The notes under the pieces are model-generated. The model was not told the DNA's origin, did no database searches, and saw only the letters and a program-made list of their open reading frames with translations. The translations under genes were made by a program, and so were the position numbers. From Mesorhizobium jarvisii (lineage in GTDB: Bacteria > Pseudomonadota > Alphaproteobacteria > Rhizobiales > Rhizobiaceae): DNA of 64,000 bases. Below, piece after piece: positions 8,367-16,857 of the stretch (its first letter is position 1; each line of letters begins with the position of its first letter). The stretch covers positions 496,001 through 560,000 of the forward strand of contig NZ_QZXA01000001.1 of the NCBI RefSeq assembly GCF_003601985.1. Reading direction: 5' to 3'.

Positions 8367-9350
8367 ATGATGTCTCGCACCAGCCGATTTGCAGCCCTGT
8401 TCGCCGGACTGTTCCTCGCATTCTCCATGGTCGCGATCGATCATGCCGAGGCTCGGCGTGGCGGCAGTTTCGGCAGTCGCGGCACGCGCACGTTCCAGTC
8501 GGCACCGCCAACGAGGACGGCGCCGGCGCCGACCGCTCCGGTCGAGCGTTCGATGACACCCAACACCGGTGTGAACTCTGCCGCCCGGCAGCCGCAGGCC
8601 GGCCTGCAGAGGCCCGGCTTCATGAGCGGCTTCGGTGGAACGATGATGCGCGGCCTGCTGATCGGCGGCCTGATCGGCCTGCTCCTGGGCCAAGGCTTCG
8701 GTGGTCTGGCCGGCATGTTCGGCTTCCTGCTCCAAGCCCTGCTCATCGGTGGCACGATCATGCTGGCCATCCGCTTCTTCCGCTCGCAGTCGGCGCAGGG
8801 CCCTGCCCCGGCGCTGGCCGGTGCCGGCAATGCGCAGGCGTCGCGATTTGAGAACCGTGCTGCGGCGCAGCAGCAGGCAAGCTCGTTCGCAATTCCCGGC
8901 TTTGGCGGTGGTTCGGGCGGAGGCTCACCGGCTGACGTCTCGGAGGAGATCACACTGGCTCAGAGCGACCTCGACGCATTCCAGAAGCTGTTGACCGACG
9001 TCCAGGAAGCATTCGGGCGCGAAGACCATGCCGCCCTGCGCCGGGCGACGACGCCCGAAATGGTGTCCTATCTCTCGGAAGAGCTGGCCGACAATGCCCA
9101 GAAAGGTCTCAGGAACGAGGTCTCCGATATCACCTTGCTGCAGGCCGACATCGCGGAAAGCTGGCGCGAGGATGACCGCGACTACGCCACGGCCGCGTTG
9201 CGCTACGAGTCTCGCGACGTGATGCGCGAGCGGGCCAGCGGCAAGGTTGTCGAGGGCGACGAGAACCATCCGACAGAGACGACCGAGCTGTGGACATTTA
9301 CGCGTCAGAATGGCTCGAACTGGAAGCTCTCGGCAATCCAACAGGCCTGA
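8367..9350 (+). CDS. Tim44/MTS-domain membrane-associated protein
   Basis: 327 residues. Signal peptide or N-terminal anchor at 1-30 (hydrophobic stretch ending AEARRGG), then a Pro/Ala/Arg/Thr-rich low-complexity segment, a glycine-rich hydrophobic hairpin near 90-135 that looks like two membrane-inserting helices (LLIGGLIGLLLGQGFGG and LLQALLIGGTIMLAI), and a C-terminal Tim44-like domain from about 190 to 327. This architecture is common in alphaproteobacteria, where such proteins are annotated as Tim44 domain proteins of unknown role in the envelope. Stand-alone promoter likely in the 62-base gap upstream. A calcium- or lipid-binding role is not supported by anything visible. Confidence 0.85.
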   Translation: MMSRTSRFAALFAGLFLAFSMVAIDHAEARRGGSFGSRGTRTFQSAPPTRTAPAPTAPVERSMTPNTGVNSAARQPQAGLQRPGFMSGFGGTMMRGLLIGGLIGLLLGQGFGGLAGMFGFLLQALLIGGTIMLAIRFFRSQSAQGPAPALAGAGNAQASRFENRAAAQQQASSFAIPGFGGGSGGGSPADVSEEITLAQSDLDAFQKLLTDVQEAFGREDHAALRRATTPEMVSYLSEELADNAQKGLRNEVSDITLLQADIAESWREDDRDYATAALRYESRDVMRERASGKVVEGDENHPTETTELWTFTRQNGSNWKLSAIQQA

Positions 9351-9383
9351 GCCCGACCATCGTACGGGTGCGTCGGTAGCGCC

Positions 9384-9517
9384 TCAGCGCACGATCCTGA
9401 CGCACATCGGCGTGCCGATCTCGATGGTGCGTCCGATGTCCGTCAGCACGCCTGCGCGCTGAAATAAGGCGCCTCCCGGTTCAGGCGGCCGACAAAGACC
9501 AGGCAATCCTTTTTCAT
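9384..9517 (-). pseudogene. Remnant of a lactonase-type gene (internal deletion)
   Basis: On the minus strand the start at 9517 opens with a short N-terminus (MKKDCLVFVGRLNREAPYF) that resembles beta-propeller lactonase-family proteins, but it meets a stop after 24 codons. Shifted by one base, the following sequence encodes a plausible C-terminus (GVLTDIGRTIEIGTPMCVRI...) that ends at the stop at 9384-9386. Such a family protein normally has about 350-400 residues, so almost the whole middle is missing and the two ends are joined out of frame. Assignment to the lactonase family is from memory of the terminal motifs and is moderate. Confidence 0.5.
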
Positions 9518-9533
9518 GATTTCCCCCCGCCTG

Positions 9534-9553
9534 CCCGCGCGTGAGCGCGCGGG
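9534..9553. repeat. GC-rich hairpin
   Basis: CCCGCGCG-TGAG-CGCGCGGG, a perfect 8-bp stem with a tetraloop, between the lactonase remnant and the palindrome at 9601. No T-run follows, so it could be the leftover of a terminator or a transcript-stabilising hairpin. Confidence 0.4.
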
Positions 9554-9600
9554 ATTGGGAAAAATTCGCCCCGCCCTCGCTTGCAACGTAATCCCATATG

Positions 9601-9617
9601 TGAAAATACTATTTACA
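9601..9617. promoter_or_regulatory. AT-rich palindrome upstream of MaoC operon
   Basis: TGAAAATA-C-TATTTACA, 7 of 8 arm positions paired, in an AT-rich island 27 bases before the leader ORF at 9644. Its placement suits an operator for the maoC/CoA-transferase operon, perhaps for the IclR regulator encoded at 13.6-14.3 kb, but the sequence is not identical to the half-sites near that gene. Confidence 0.35.
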
Positions 9618-9643
9618 AAAGAAGATTGGCGGGAGGAGACGTC

Positions 9644-9718
9644 ATGCAGTCCGGCGCTTTGAGGCGTGTTCAAATGGCTGACCTAAGCCTCCTGCGAGAC
9701 TGCCGGAGCCAGCCATGA
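9644..9718 (+). CDS. Short leader ORF, 24 codons
   Basis: A 24-codon frame begins with ATG at 9644, six bases after a strong ribosome site (GGGAGGAG), and its stop overlaps the maoC ATG at 9715 (ATGA). The maoC start itself has only weak spacing to a Shine-Dalgarno sequence, so maoC translation may depend on ribosomes finishing this leader. The peptide has no recognisable motif. It could be an upstream coupling ORF or a remnant of a longer N-terminus. Confidence 0.35.
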   Translation: MQSGALRRVQMADLSLLRDCRSQP

Positions 9719-10266
9719 ACGACTTCGCGCCCACCGTCGGCATCGCATCGACCTACCCCAAAAACATGCCTGAGGCGCACGCGGCACTGCCAGTGTGGAA
9801 CGCCGAGAACTGGTTCTACGAGGACTGGCCGGTCGGCCAGAAAATTCGGTCGTTGCGGCGCACGATGGCGGAAGGCGACAGCCATCTCTTCAACACGCTG
9901 GTGCTCGACATCCACCCCTATGTGCAGGACCAGATGTTCGCCGAAAGCGAAGGCATTTTCGGCAAGCGGCTGATCGCCGGTGCTTTCGTCTTTTCGGCGG
10001 GGCTGGGGCTGGTCGCCACCAACTGCGTCAACGCCTTTTCCTATGGCTATGACAAGCTCCGTTTCATAAAGCCCGTCTTCATTGGCGACACGATCTATTC
10101 GATCCGCTCCAACCTCGACAAGACGCCGCGCTACAAGGAGATGGGGCTGATCCGTGCCAGCTACGAAGTGTTCAAGGGCGAAGGCGAGCTGGTCCTCTAT
10201 TGCGAGCATCTGCAGACGGTGAAGTATCGCAACCCGGCCGATTTCGTCGGCAAGACGGAGAAATGA
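9715..10266 (+). CDS. MaoC-family (R)-specific enoyl-CoA hydratase-like protein
   Basis: 183-residue cytoplasmic hot-dog fold protein. The hydratase segment lies at about 60-90, with the Asp of EGDSH and the His of DIHPY as probable catalytic pair, followed by the family's [12 protein letters not shown] helix and an [19 protein letters not shown] strand. It is paralogous to the MaoC protein at 21349, with which it shares that last block. First full gene of an operon with a class III CoA transferase (4-base overlap). MaoC proteins hydrate or dehydrate acyl-CoA esters, so the neighbouring sugar genes suggest a CoA-linked late step. Substrate unknown; mesaconyl- or methylmalyl-CoA-type chemistry is one option. 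Confidence 0.82.
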   Translation: MNDFAPTVGIASTYPKNMPEAHAALPVWNAENWFYEDWPVGQKIRSLRRTMAEGDSHLFNTLVLDIHPYVQDQMFAESEGIFGKRLIAGAFVFSAGLGLVATNCVNAFSYGYDKLRFIKPVFIGDTIYSIRSNLDKTPRYKEMGLIRASYEVFKGEGELVLYCEHLQTVKYRNPADFVGKTEK

Positions 10267-11429
10267 AAATGCCGGCAGCCGCCGAATTGCCGCTTGCCGG
10301 TCTCACCGTCGTCGACATGAGCCAGTTCCTGTCCGGCCCCTATTGCTCGCTGCGCCTGCTCGATCTCGGTGCCCGTGTCATCAAGATCGAGCGTCCGGAT
10401 GGCGGCGACCTGTCGCGCCGGCTCTATCTCAGCGACACCGAGATCGGCGGCGATTCCACGATCTTCCACGCCATCAACCGCGCCAAGGAAAGTTTTGCCA
10501 TCGACCTGAAGAACGAGGCCGATCTCGAGGCGCTGCGCGGGCTTCTGGCCAAGGCCGATGTGCTTATCCAGAATTTCCGGCCCGGCGTCATCGAGCGGCT
10601 CGGCCTCGACAACGAAGCCGTCCGCAAGATCAACCCGCGGCTCGTCTACGCGTCGATCAGCGGCTATGGCGAGGACGGCCCATGGGTCAAGCGGCCCGGC
10701 CAGGATCTCCTGGCCCAATCGCGCTCCGGCGTGATGTGGCTGAACGGCGACGAGGACCAGGGGCCGGTGCCCTTCGGCCTTGCGATCGGTGACATGCTGG
10801 CGGGTGCGGCCTGCGCGCAAGGCATTCTGGCGGCGCTGGTGCGGCGCGGCATCACCGGCCAGGGCAGCCATATCGAAACCAGCCTCCTGGAAGCGTTGGT
10901 CGACTTCCAGTTCGAGGTGCTGACCACGCATCTCAATGACGGCCGCCGTCTGCCACGCCGCTCCAGCTTCCGCAGCGCGCATGCCTATCTCTCGGCGCCT
11001 TATGGTGTCTACCAGGCCAATGACGGCTACCTCGCCATCGCCATGACGCCGATCCCGAAACTCGCCGACCTGCTGTCGCTCGATGAGCTGGCGCCCTATC
11101 GCGACAGACCGGCTTCGTGGTTCACCGCGCGCGACGACATCAAGGCGATCATCGCGCAGCGGATCGCCAGCAAAACCATCGACGAATGGCTCGCCATTCT
11201 CGAGCCGGCCGACATCTGGTGCGCCAAGGTGCTGACCTGGCCGGAGATGCTGGCCAGCGAAGGTTTCCAGTCGCTCGACATGCTGCAGACGGTGACGCGC
11301 GAGGACGATGTCTCGATCCTCACCACCAGTTCGCCGCTCAGGGTCGACGGTGTCAGGGCCAAGGTCGATCGCGCCGCACCGCGCATCGGCGAGCACAGTG
11401 CCGCGATCCGCGAGGAGTTCGGCCTGTGA
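10263..11429 (+). CDS. Class III CoA transferase, CaiB/BaiF family
   Basis: 388-residue cytoplasmic enzyme. Recognised by the N-terminal block [23 protein letters not shown], the [14 protein letters not shown] loop near 45, [14 protein letters not shown], and [11 protein letters not shown]. The position that carries the catalytic Asp in formyl-CoA transferase appears to be Glu here (SLLEALVDF near residue 208), as judged by eye. Start ATG overlaps the maoC stop; the next gene overlaps its stop (GTGA). The enzyme would move CoA between a donor acyl-CoA and a carboxylate produced by the pathway. A racemase role is possible in this family. Context suggests activation of a sugar-derived acid. Confidence 0.85.
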   Translation: MKMPAAAELPLAGLTVVDMSQFLSGPYCSLRLLDLGARVIKIERPDGGDLSRRLYLSDTEIGGDSTIFHAINRAKESFAIDLKNEADLEALRGLLAKADVLIQNFRPGVIERLGLDNEAVRKINPRLVYASISGYGEDGPWVKRPGQDLLAQSRSGVMWLNGDEDQGPVPFGLAIGDMLAGAACAQGILAALVRRGITGQGSHIETSLLEALVDFQFEVLTTHLNDGRRLPRRSSFRSAHAYLSAPYGVYQANDGYLAIAMTPIPKLADLLSLDELAPYRDRPASWFTARDDIKAIIAQRIASKTIDEWLAILEPADIWCAKVLTWPEMLASEGFQSLDMLQTVTREDDVSILTTSSPLRVDGVRAKVDRAAPRIGEHSAAIREEFGL

Positions 11430-12589
11430 CCACGCTCAAGGGCATGACCTGGAGCCATCCGCGCGGCTACGATCCGATGGTCGCCTGCTCGTCGCTCTGG
11501 CAGCAGAAGACCGGCGTCGCCATCGACTGGGACAAGCGCTCGCTGCAGGATTTCGAATCCTTCCCGGTCGAGGAACTGGCGCGCGCCTATGATCTGATCG
11601 TCATCGACCATCCGCATGTCGGCCAGATCACCGCGGAACGCTGCCTCGCGCCGCTGGATGTCGCCGGCCGCGAGGTCGAGCGCGCAGCCCTTGCATCGGG
11701 AAGCGTCGGCCAGTCCTATCCAAGCTACGCCTGGCAAGGGCGGCAATGGGCCTTTCCGATCGATGCGGCCAGCCAGGTCCAGGCATGGCGGCCGGACGCG
11801 CTCGATGCGCCGCCGGCGCGCTGGAGCGAGGTGCTCGACCTCGCCCGGCAAGGACACGTGCTTTTGCCGCTGCGCCCGCCGCATGTGCTGATGGTGTTCT
11901 ACACGCTTGCCGGCAATCTCGGGCACGCTTGCGTGACCGATCCGTCCCGCGATCTCATCGATAGCGAGGCCGGCAGCCAAGTCTTCGAAATGATGCGAGA
12001 GATCGCCGGCCTGGTCGAACCGGCCTGTTTGGAGATGGATCCGATCGCGGTTTCCGAACGCATGGCGGAAGCCGATTCCCAGATCGTCTGCGCGCCGCTG
12101 ATCTATGGCTACGCTTCCTATGCGCTATCAGGGTTTCGCGCGCGCCGGCTGGCCTTCACCGACATCCCGGTCATTGGCGCCAACGGCCCTGTCGGCTCGG
12201 CGCTCGGCGGCACCGGCATAGCGGTGTCAGCCTTTTCCAAGGCGAAGGAGGCTGCGACCGACTTTGCCTATTGGGTCGCCAGCGGCGACGTGCAGCGCGG
12301 CGCCTATGCCGCTGCCGGTGGCCAACCAGGCCATGCTGCCGCCTGGGAAGACCACACCGTCAATGCCGCGACCGGCAATTTCTATCGCGACACGCGCGCG
12401 ACGCTGGGAGGCGCATGGGTGCGGCCGCGTCATGACGGCTACATGGCGTTCCAGCAGGCAGCGTCCGACCGCATCCTGTCCGGCATGACTTCCGGACACA
12501 GGGCCGCCGAGGTGGTTGCCGATCTCGTCAGCCTGTTCCGGGAGAGTGCCCCCGCGCAGGTGTCCGGCGCTGCCGGTAGAGGAGCCTGA
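11426..12589 (+). CDS. Solute-binding-protein-like protein without signal peptide
   Basis: 387 residues with the general layout of extracellular solute-binding family 1 proteins: an N-terminal GYDPMVACSSLWQQKTGV block like the ligand-binding start of sugar-binding proteins, a YDLIVIDHPHVG strand, and a C-terminal KAKEAATDFAYWVAS segment. There is no signal peptide: the protein begins [14 protein letters not shown], either from GTG 11426, which overlaps the CoA-transferase stop, or from ATG 11444. It therefore stays in the cytoplasm unless exported by another route. Translationally coupled to the CoA transferase. A cytoplasmic sensor or a binding protein that has lost its signal are both possible. 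Confidence 0.7.
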   Translation: MTTLKGMTWSHPRGYDPMVACSSLWQQKTGVAIDWDKRSLQDFESFPVEELARAYDLIVIDHPHVGQITAERCLAPLDVAGREVERAALASGSVGQSYPSYAWQGRQWAFPIDAASQVQAWRPDALDAPPARWSEVLDLARQGHVLLPLRPPHVLMVFYTLAGNLGHACVTDPSRDLIDSEAGSQVFEMMREIAGLVEPACLEMDPIAVSERMAEADSQIVCAPLIYGYASYALSGFRARRLAFTDIPVIGANGPVGSALGGTGIAVSAFSKAKEAATDFAYWVASGDVQRGAYAAAGGQPGHAAAWEDHTVNAATGNFYRDTRATLGGAWVRPRHDGYMAFQQAASDRILSGMTSGHRAAEVVADLVSLFRESAPAQVSGAAGRGA

Positions 12590-12652
12590 ACGAAACCGAA
12601 CGGAGTAGAACGTCCGGGCTACGCCCCGGCGAGATGCCGAGGCAAATCCAAC

Positions 12653-13492
12653 TTATTCCAGCCGCCAGAGCTTGCGGGCATTGCCCGACAGCAACCTGTC
12701 GCGCTCCGCGATGCTGCAGCCGGAAAGCAGCGCGTGGGTCGCCGCGACCCAGGTCGACAGGCCGCCACCGAGCGTGCAGACCGGCCAGTCGCTGCCCCAG
12801 ACGACACGGTCCCAGCCGAACGCAGCGATGGTGTGCTCGACATAGGGCCGCAGCGTCCCGACCGTCCAGCTGCCGGGATCGGCATAGGCGACGACGCCGG
12901 AGATCTTGGCCATGACGTTCGGACGCAGCGCGATCTCGCTCATATGCTCGCGCCAGGGATGCTCGGCGCCGCCCTTGATGTCGGGAACGCCGCAATGGTC
13001 GAGAACGAACTGGACGTCGGGTGCGAGGTCGGCCAGCGCTATTGCTTTCGGAATCTGGTGCGGCAGCACGACGAGATCGAAGGTCAGGCCGGCACCGCCA
13101 AGCCGCTTGATGTTGTCGCGAAACACCGCGCCCTCCGACAGATCGTCGGGCACGACATGGAGCACACGGCGGAAACCCCTGACGAAAGGATTTGCCCGCT
13201 GCCTTTCGAGATAGACCGGGAAGTCAGCATCTTCCGGCCGGCAGGACGCGATCGCCCCGACCAGCATGCTGCCGGCCTGTCGCGACAGACCTTCCACCCG
13301 TGCGGTCTCGGCTTCAATGTCAGCGGGATCGACATCGACCTCCATGTGCAGCACGCGCTCGACGCCGACACGCAGCGCCTCGGTGGCATATTCCTCGTAG
13401 GAGAAATCGCGGTTGAGCGGCGGCACCCCGGCAAGCCAGGGATAGCGCAAGGCCGAGCGATCGATGAGATGCAGATGGGTATCGATGATCAC
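12653..13492 (-). CDS. Amidohydrolase, sugar lactonase type (COG3618)
   Basis: 279-residue cytoplasmic TIM-barrel hydrolase of the amidohydrolase 2 family. Metal-site motifs are visible: HLH at the N-terminus (MIIDTHLHL), the FVLDHCGVPD His near 190, and the WGSDWPV Asp near 245. Proteins of this branch hydrolyse lactones such as L-fucono-, L-rhamnono- or 2-pyrone-4,6-dicarboxylate lactones. In this cluster, with a mutarotase, a sugar dehydrogenase and an acid-sugar dehydratase, opening a sugar-derived lactone is the most likely role. Separated by 65 bases from the IclR gene and read in the same direction. Convergent with the operon at 9.7-12.6 kb. Confidence 0.82.
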   Translation of the reverse strand: MIIDTHLHLIDRSALRYPWLAGVPPLNRDFSYEEYATEALRVGVERVLHMEVDVDPADIEAETARVEGLSRQAGSMLVGAIASCRPEDADFPVYLERQRANPFVRGFRRVLHVVPDDLSEGAVFRDNIKRLGGAGLTFDLVVLPHQIPKAIALADLAPDVQFVLDHCGVPDIKGGAEHPWREHMSEIALRPNVMAKISGVVAYADPGSWTVGTLRPYVEHTIAAFGWDRVVWGSDWPVCTLGGGLSTWVAATHALLSGCSIAERDRLLSGNARKLWRLE

Positions 13493-13535
13493 TGGAGCTC
13501 CTCCAAATTGGCTTTGTCAAATTATCTCACGGAGG

Positions 13536-13558
13536 AATTCTTCATTCAAATAAGAATT
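13536..13558. promoter_or_regulatory. Palindrome upstream of lactonase gene
   Basis: AATTCTT-N9-AAGAATT, a perfect 7-bp inverted repeat in the gap between the IclR stop and the amidohydrolase start. It may be an operator for the amidohydrolase gene or a weak terminator for iclR; too AT-rich for the surrounding DNA to be ignored. Confidence 0.35.
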
Positions 13559-14343
13559 TATGCGGCCGACCCTACAGCCGAGCCAGCCAGATGCGACAGC
13601 TTCTCGCACGTCGCCAGCAGCAGTTCGATTGTCCTGGTGATATCTGGCGCGGACGGCGCATTGACCACGGTGATGTAAGGGATCGACAGGGCGGCGATGG
13701 CCTTGCCGTCGGAACTGCGTACTGGAGCCGAGAGGTTGAAGACGCCGGCGGTCTGCATCGAGGCCATCATCTCGTAGCCACGGTCACGGATCTGGTCGAG
13801 CCGGGTGAAGAACTCGGCCGATTGCGCCGTCTTGTCGGTGCTGCGGACGTGTTCGGAGATCATCATCTGCCGCTCTTCCTGCGAGCGGAAGGCAAGCAGC
13901 ACATGGCCCGAACCGGTGTCGAACAGGCTGATATGGGAGCCGACGCGGATCGAGATGCCCCAGTAGTTCGGTGCCTCCTGCTGGGCGATGACGACGGCGG
14001 AACCGCGATCAAAAACAACGAGTTGGTTGGCCTGCTGCGAGGTCTCGGCCAGTTCGCGCATTAGTGGTGTGGCGTAGGACACCAGCCGCCGCACCGGAGC
14101 GTGCAGCTGCGCCAGGCCGAACAGTTTCAGCGTCAGTGAATAGCGGTCGCCATCCAGCCTTGTGACATAGCCGCGCCGCACCAGCCGGTCGAGCATGCGG
14201 TAGAATTCGTTGGGGCTGCGGTCAAGTTTCTTGGCGATTTCGGCCTGGGTAAGGCCGCCGTCCACGCCGGCCAGCAGCTCAAGAATGTCGAGCCCCTTGT
14301 CGAGCGCCGGCGCGCGGTAGCGCTCGTCTTCGCTGTCATCCAT
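13558..14343 (-). CDS. IclR family transcriptional regulator
   Basis: 261-residue regulator. N-terminal winged helix at about 10-75 (ALDKGLDILELLAG, then LTQAEIAKKLDRSPNEFYRMLDRLVRRGYV), then the IclR effector domain from about 90 on. Start chosen at 14343, where the typical IclR N-terminus begins and an upstream GGAG site lies nine bases away; a longer frame to 14466 would run through the operator region. Divergent from the sugar-binding protein gene, so it probably regulates the importer and the following catabolic genes. Effector likely the sugar or an acid derived from it. Confidence 0.88.
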   Translation of the reverse strand: MDDSEDERYRAPALDKGLDILELLAGVDGGLTQAEIAKKLDRSPNEFYRMLDRLVRRGYVTRLDGDRYSLTLKLFGLAQLHAPVRRLVSYATPLMRELAETSQQANQLVVFDRGSAVVIAQQEAPNYWGISIRVGSHISLFDTGSGHVLLAFRSQEERQMMISEHVRSTDKTAQSAEFFTRLDQIRDRGYEMMASMQTAGVFNLSAPVRSSDGKAIAALSIPYITVVNAPSAPDITRTIELLLATCEKLSHLAGSAVGSAA

Positions 14344-14370
14344 GAGGCATTTCTCCAGTGAAATCGATTC

Positions 14371-14448
14371 TTCATATACGCAGGAATGCGCCCGGCGGAA
14401 ACAAATTTCGCCCTTGACGTACGTATGAATGTTTTGTTTGTATATGAA
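14371..14448. promoter_or_regulatory. Divergent promoter region with IclR half-sites
   Basis: The iclR/sugar-transporter gap holds TTCATATAC at 14371-14379 and its exact reverse complement GTATATGAA at 14440-14448; a third related half-site CGTATGAA lies at 14422-14429. Three related half-sites in an otherwise GC-rich region between a regulator and its probable target are good operator candidates. The wide 60-base separation of the exact pair would imply DNA looping or two independent sites. Confidence 0.45.
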
Positions 14449-14513
14449 TGTAGCATTTCTTGTCACGCGGACAAGTTGCGGTCGCCGCTAAGGCGCACCC
14501 AGGGAGGAAACCA

Positions 14514-15833
14514 ATGAACAGACTGCTTTCCGGCGTCTCCGCCGGCGCATTGGTGCTTGCATTTGGTGCAGGCACGGCCCTTGCCGGCGACCTGCCCGGC
14601 AAGTTCGAAGGCGTCACCGTCGACGTGAAACTGATCGGCGGCCAGCAATATGAAAAGCTCTATGAGCGCATTCCCGAATGGGAAAAGGCCACCGGCGCCA
14701 AGGTCAACATCCTGACCAAGAAGAATGGCTTCGACATCGACAAGGAGTTGAAGTCCGACATCGCCTCTGGCAGCACCAACTGGTGCGTCGGCTGGAACCA
14801 TTCGTCCTTCGCGCCGCAATATACCGGCCTCTACACAGACCTCAGTAAATTGCTGCCCAAGGAAGAGATCGACGCCTTCGTGCCGTCGACGATCAAGGCG
14901 GCAACCATTGACGGCAAGCTGGAGATGCTGCCGCGCGCGCAGTTCGACGTCTCGGCGCTCTACTACCAGAAGAGCCTCTACGAGAACGCAGACAACAAGA
15001 CCAAGTTCAAGGCCAAATACGGCTATGACCTGGTGCCGCCGGACAGCTGGAAGGAAGTCACCGACCAGGCCGAGTTCTTCGCCAACCCGCCCAATTTCTA
15101 CGGCACGCAGTTCGCCGGCAAGGAAGAGGCGATCAATGGCCGCTTCTACGAGATGGTGGTCGCCGAGGGCGGCGAGTATCTCGACAAGGACGGCAAGCCG
15201 GTCTTCAACTCGGAGGCGGGCATCCGGGCGCTCGACTGGTTCGTCAATCTGTACAAGGCCAAGGCCGTGCCGGCCGGAACGACCAACTATCTCTGGGACG
15301 ATCTCGGCCAGGGCTTTGCCTCGGGCACCGTCGCCATCAATCTGGACTGGCCGGGCTGGGCCGGCTTCTTCAACGATCCGAAATCGTCCAAGGTGGCGGG
15401 CAATGTCGGCGTGAAGGTCGCGCCGAAGGGTTCTTCCGGCAAGCGCACCGGCTGGTCCGGTTTCCACGGTTTCTCGGTGACCGAGAACTGCCCGAACAAG
15501 GCCGCCGCCGCTTCGCTCGTTTGGTGGCTGACCAATGAGGACAGCCAGAAACTGGAAGCCGCCGCAGGCCCGCTGCCGACACGCACGGCCGTGTGGGATT
15601 GGGACCTGAAGCAGGCCGCAAACGATCCTTACAAGAAGGAGGTTCTCTCCGCCTTCCAGGAAGAAGCCAAGCACGCCTTCGCCGTGCCGCAGACGCCTGA
15701 GTGGATCGAGATTTCGAACGCCGTCTATCCCGAACTTCAGGCGGCGATCCTGGGCGACAAGACCCCCAAGCAGGCATTGGACGAAGCCGCCGCCAAGGCG
15801 ACGCAAATCCTGCAGGATGCCGGCAAGCTCTAG
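14514..15833 (+). CDS. Sugar ABC transporter substrate-binding protein (family 1)
   Basis: 439-residue periplasmic binding protein. Sec signal peptide at 1-22 (MNRLLSGVSAGALVLAFGAG, cleavage near ALA-GD). The mature part follows the extracellular solute-binding family 1 pattern: KLIGGQQYEKLYERIPEWEKATG start, YDLVPPDSWKEVTDQAEFFA in the middle and a W-rich C-terminal lobe with KAAAASLVWWLTNEDSQKL. Start ATG follows an AGGGAGGAA ribosome site. First gene of the importer operon and divergent from iclR. A strong hairpin follows it, which often gives higher expression of the binding protein than of the permeases. Substrate likely a mono- or disaccharide or a sugar acid. Confidence 0.88.
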   Translation: MNRLLSGVSAGALVLAFGAGTALAGDLPGKFEGVTVDVKLIGGQQYEKLYERIPEWEKATGAKVNILTKKNGFDIDKELKSDIASGSTNWCVGWNHSSFAPQYTGLYTDLSKLLPKEEIDAFVPSTIKAATIDGKLEMLPRAQFDVSALYYQKSLYENADNKTKFKAKYGYDLVPPDSWKEVTDQAEFFANPPNFYGTQFAGKEEAINGRFYEMVVAEGGEYLDKDGKPVFNSEAGIRALDWFVNLYKAKAVPAGTTNYLWDDLGQGFASGTVAINLDWPGWAGFFNDPKSSKVAGNVGVKVAPKGSSGKRTGWSGFHGFSVTENCPNKAAAASLVWWLTNEDSQKLEAAAGPLPTRTAVWDWDLKQAANDPYKKEVLSAFQEEAKHAFAVPQTPEWIEISNAVYPELQAAILGDKTPKQALDEAAAKATQILQDAGKL

Positions 15834-15850
15834 AACCGTCTCCCAAGGCC

Positions 15851-15877
15851 GCCTCCCCCATAATGAATGGGGGAGGC
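15851..15877. repeat. Strong hairpin between binding-protein and permease genes
   Basis: Perfect 11-bp inverted repeat GCCTCCCCCAT / ATGGGGGAGGC with a 5-base loop, 17 bases after the binding-protein stop and 26 before the permease start. Typical of importer operons in which a stem protects the upstream mRNA or partly stops transcription. Confidence 0.6.
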
Positions 15878-15903
15878 GATCGCGTCTCGCCGGAGGCCCC
15901 GCG

Positions 15904-16857
15904 ATGCACACCGCCTTTCGGCGCCTCGCCCACGCAATGCAAAAACGCAACAGGATTCTGATGAAGGGCTTCAAGCCATCGGCGCCATTCCTGCTGCTGC
16001 TTCCAGCCTTCATCGTGCTGGCCGCGGTCGTCGTCGTGCCGCTGCTTCTGTCGCTCTATTCCAGCTTCACACCGTTCCGCCTGACCAAGCCCGAAACATT
16101 CTTCGTCTTCGTCGGCTTCCGGAACTATCTCTCGATCCTGGCCAACACCGATTTCTGGTGGGCGTTCGGGCGCACGGTGCTGCTGCTGACGATCGCGCTC
16201 AATCTCGAAATGCTGCTCGGCCTCGGCCTCGCCATGCTGGTCGAGAAGGCGACGCGCGGCCAGCGCATCCTGCGCACGCTGATGATGTTTCCGATGATGT
16301 TCTCGCCGATCCTCGTCGGCTTCCAGTTCAAGTTCATGTTCAACGACAATATCGGCCTGGTGAACAACGCCCTGCAGTCGCTCGGCATCACGCAGGACGC
16401 CATTCCGTGGCTGATCGAGGGCCATCTCGCCTTCATCGCCATCTCGATCGCCGAGATCTGGTCGTCGACCGCGATCTTCGCCATCCTGATCCTCACCGGC
16501 CTGCTCGCCATGCCCAAGGAGCCGATCGAGGCCGCGCGGGTCGATGGCTGCACGCCCTGGCAGACCTTCCGCTATGTGACGTGGCCGTTCGTCATGCCTT
16601 TCGCCTATATCGCCATGACCATCCGTTCGCTCGACGTCGCGCGCGCCTATGACATCGTCAAGATCATGACCGATGGCGGACCGGCGGGCCGCACCGAGCT
16701 GTTGTGGACGCTGGTGGCACGCACCGCCTACAGCGACGGCCGCATGGGGATGGCCAACGCCATGGCCTATTTCTCGATCCTGCTGTCGATTGCCTTCACC
16801 GTCTATTTCTTCAACAAGCTCGCCGCGGCGCGCACGCAGATCGGCGCGGAGTGGTGA
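15904..16857 (+). CDS. Sugar ABC transporter permease, MalF type
   Basis: 317-residue inner-membrane permease with six predicted membrane segments, the first at the N-terminus (FLLLLPAFIVLAAVVVVPLLL). The EAA loop is EAARVDGCTPWQTFRYVTWPF near residue 215. ATG 15904 chosen because GGAGG stands seven bases before it; a shorter form from 15961 is possible. The stop overlaps the ATG of the second permease. It should form the translocation pore together with the next protein and receive sugar from the binding protein at 14514. Confidence 0.85.
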   Translation: MHTAFRRLAHAMQKRNRILMKGFKPSAPFLLLLPAFIVLAAVVVVPLLLSLYSSFTPFRLTKPETFFVFVGFRNYLSILANTDFWWAFGRTVLLLTIALNLEMLLGLGLAMLVEKATRGQRILRTLMMFPMMFSPILVGFQFKFMFNDNIGLVNNALQSLGITQDAIPWLIEGHLAFIAISIAEIWSSTAIFAILILTGLLAMPKEPIEAARVDGCTPWQTFRYVTWPFVMPFAYIAMTIRSLDVARAYDIVKIMTDGGPAGRTELLWTLVARTAYSDGRMGMANAMAYFSILLSIAFTVYFFNKLAAARTQIGAEW

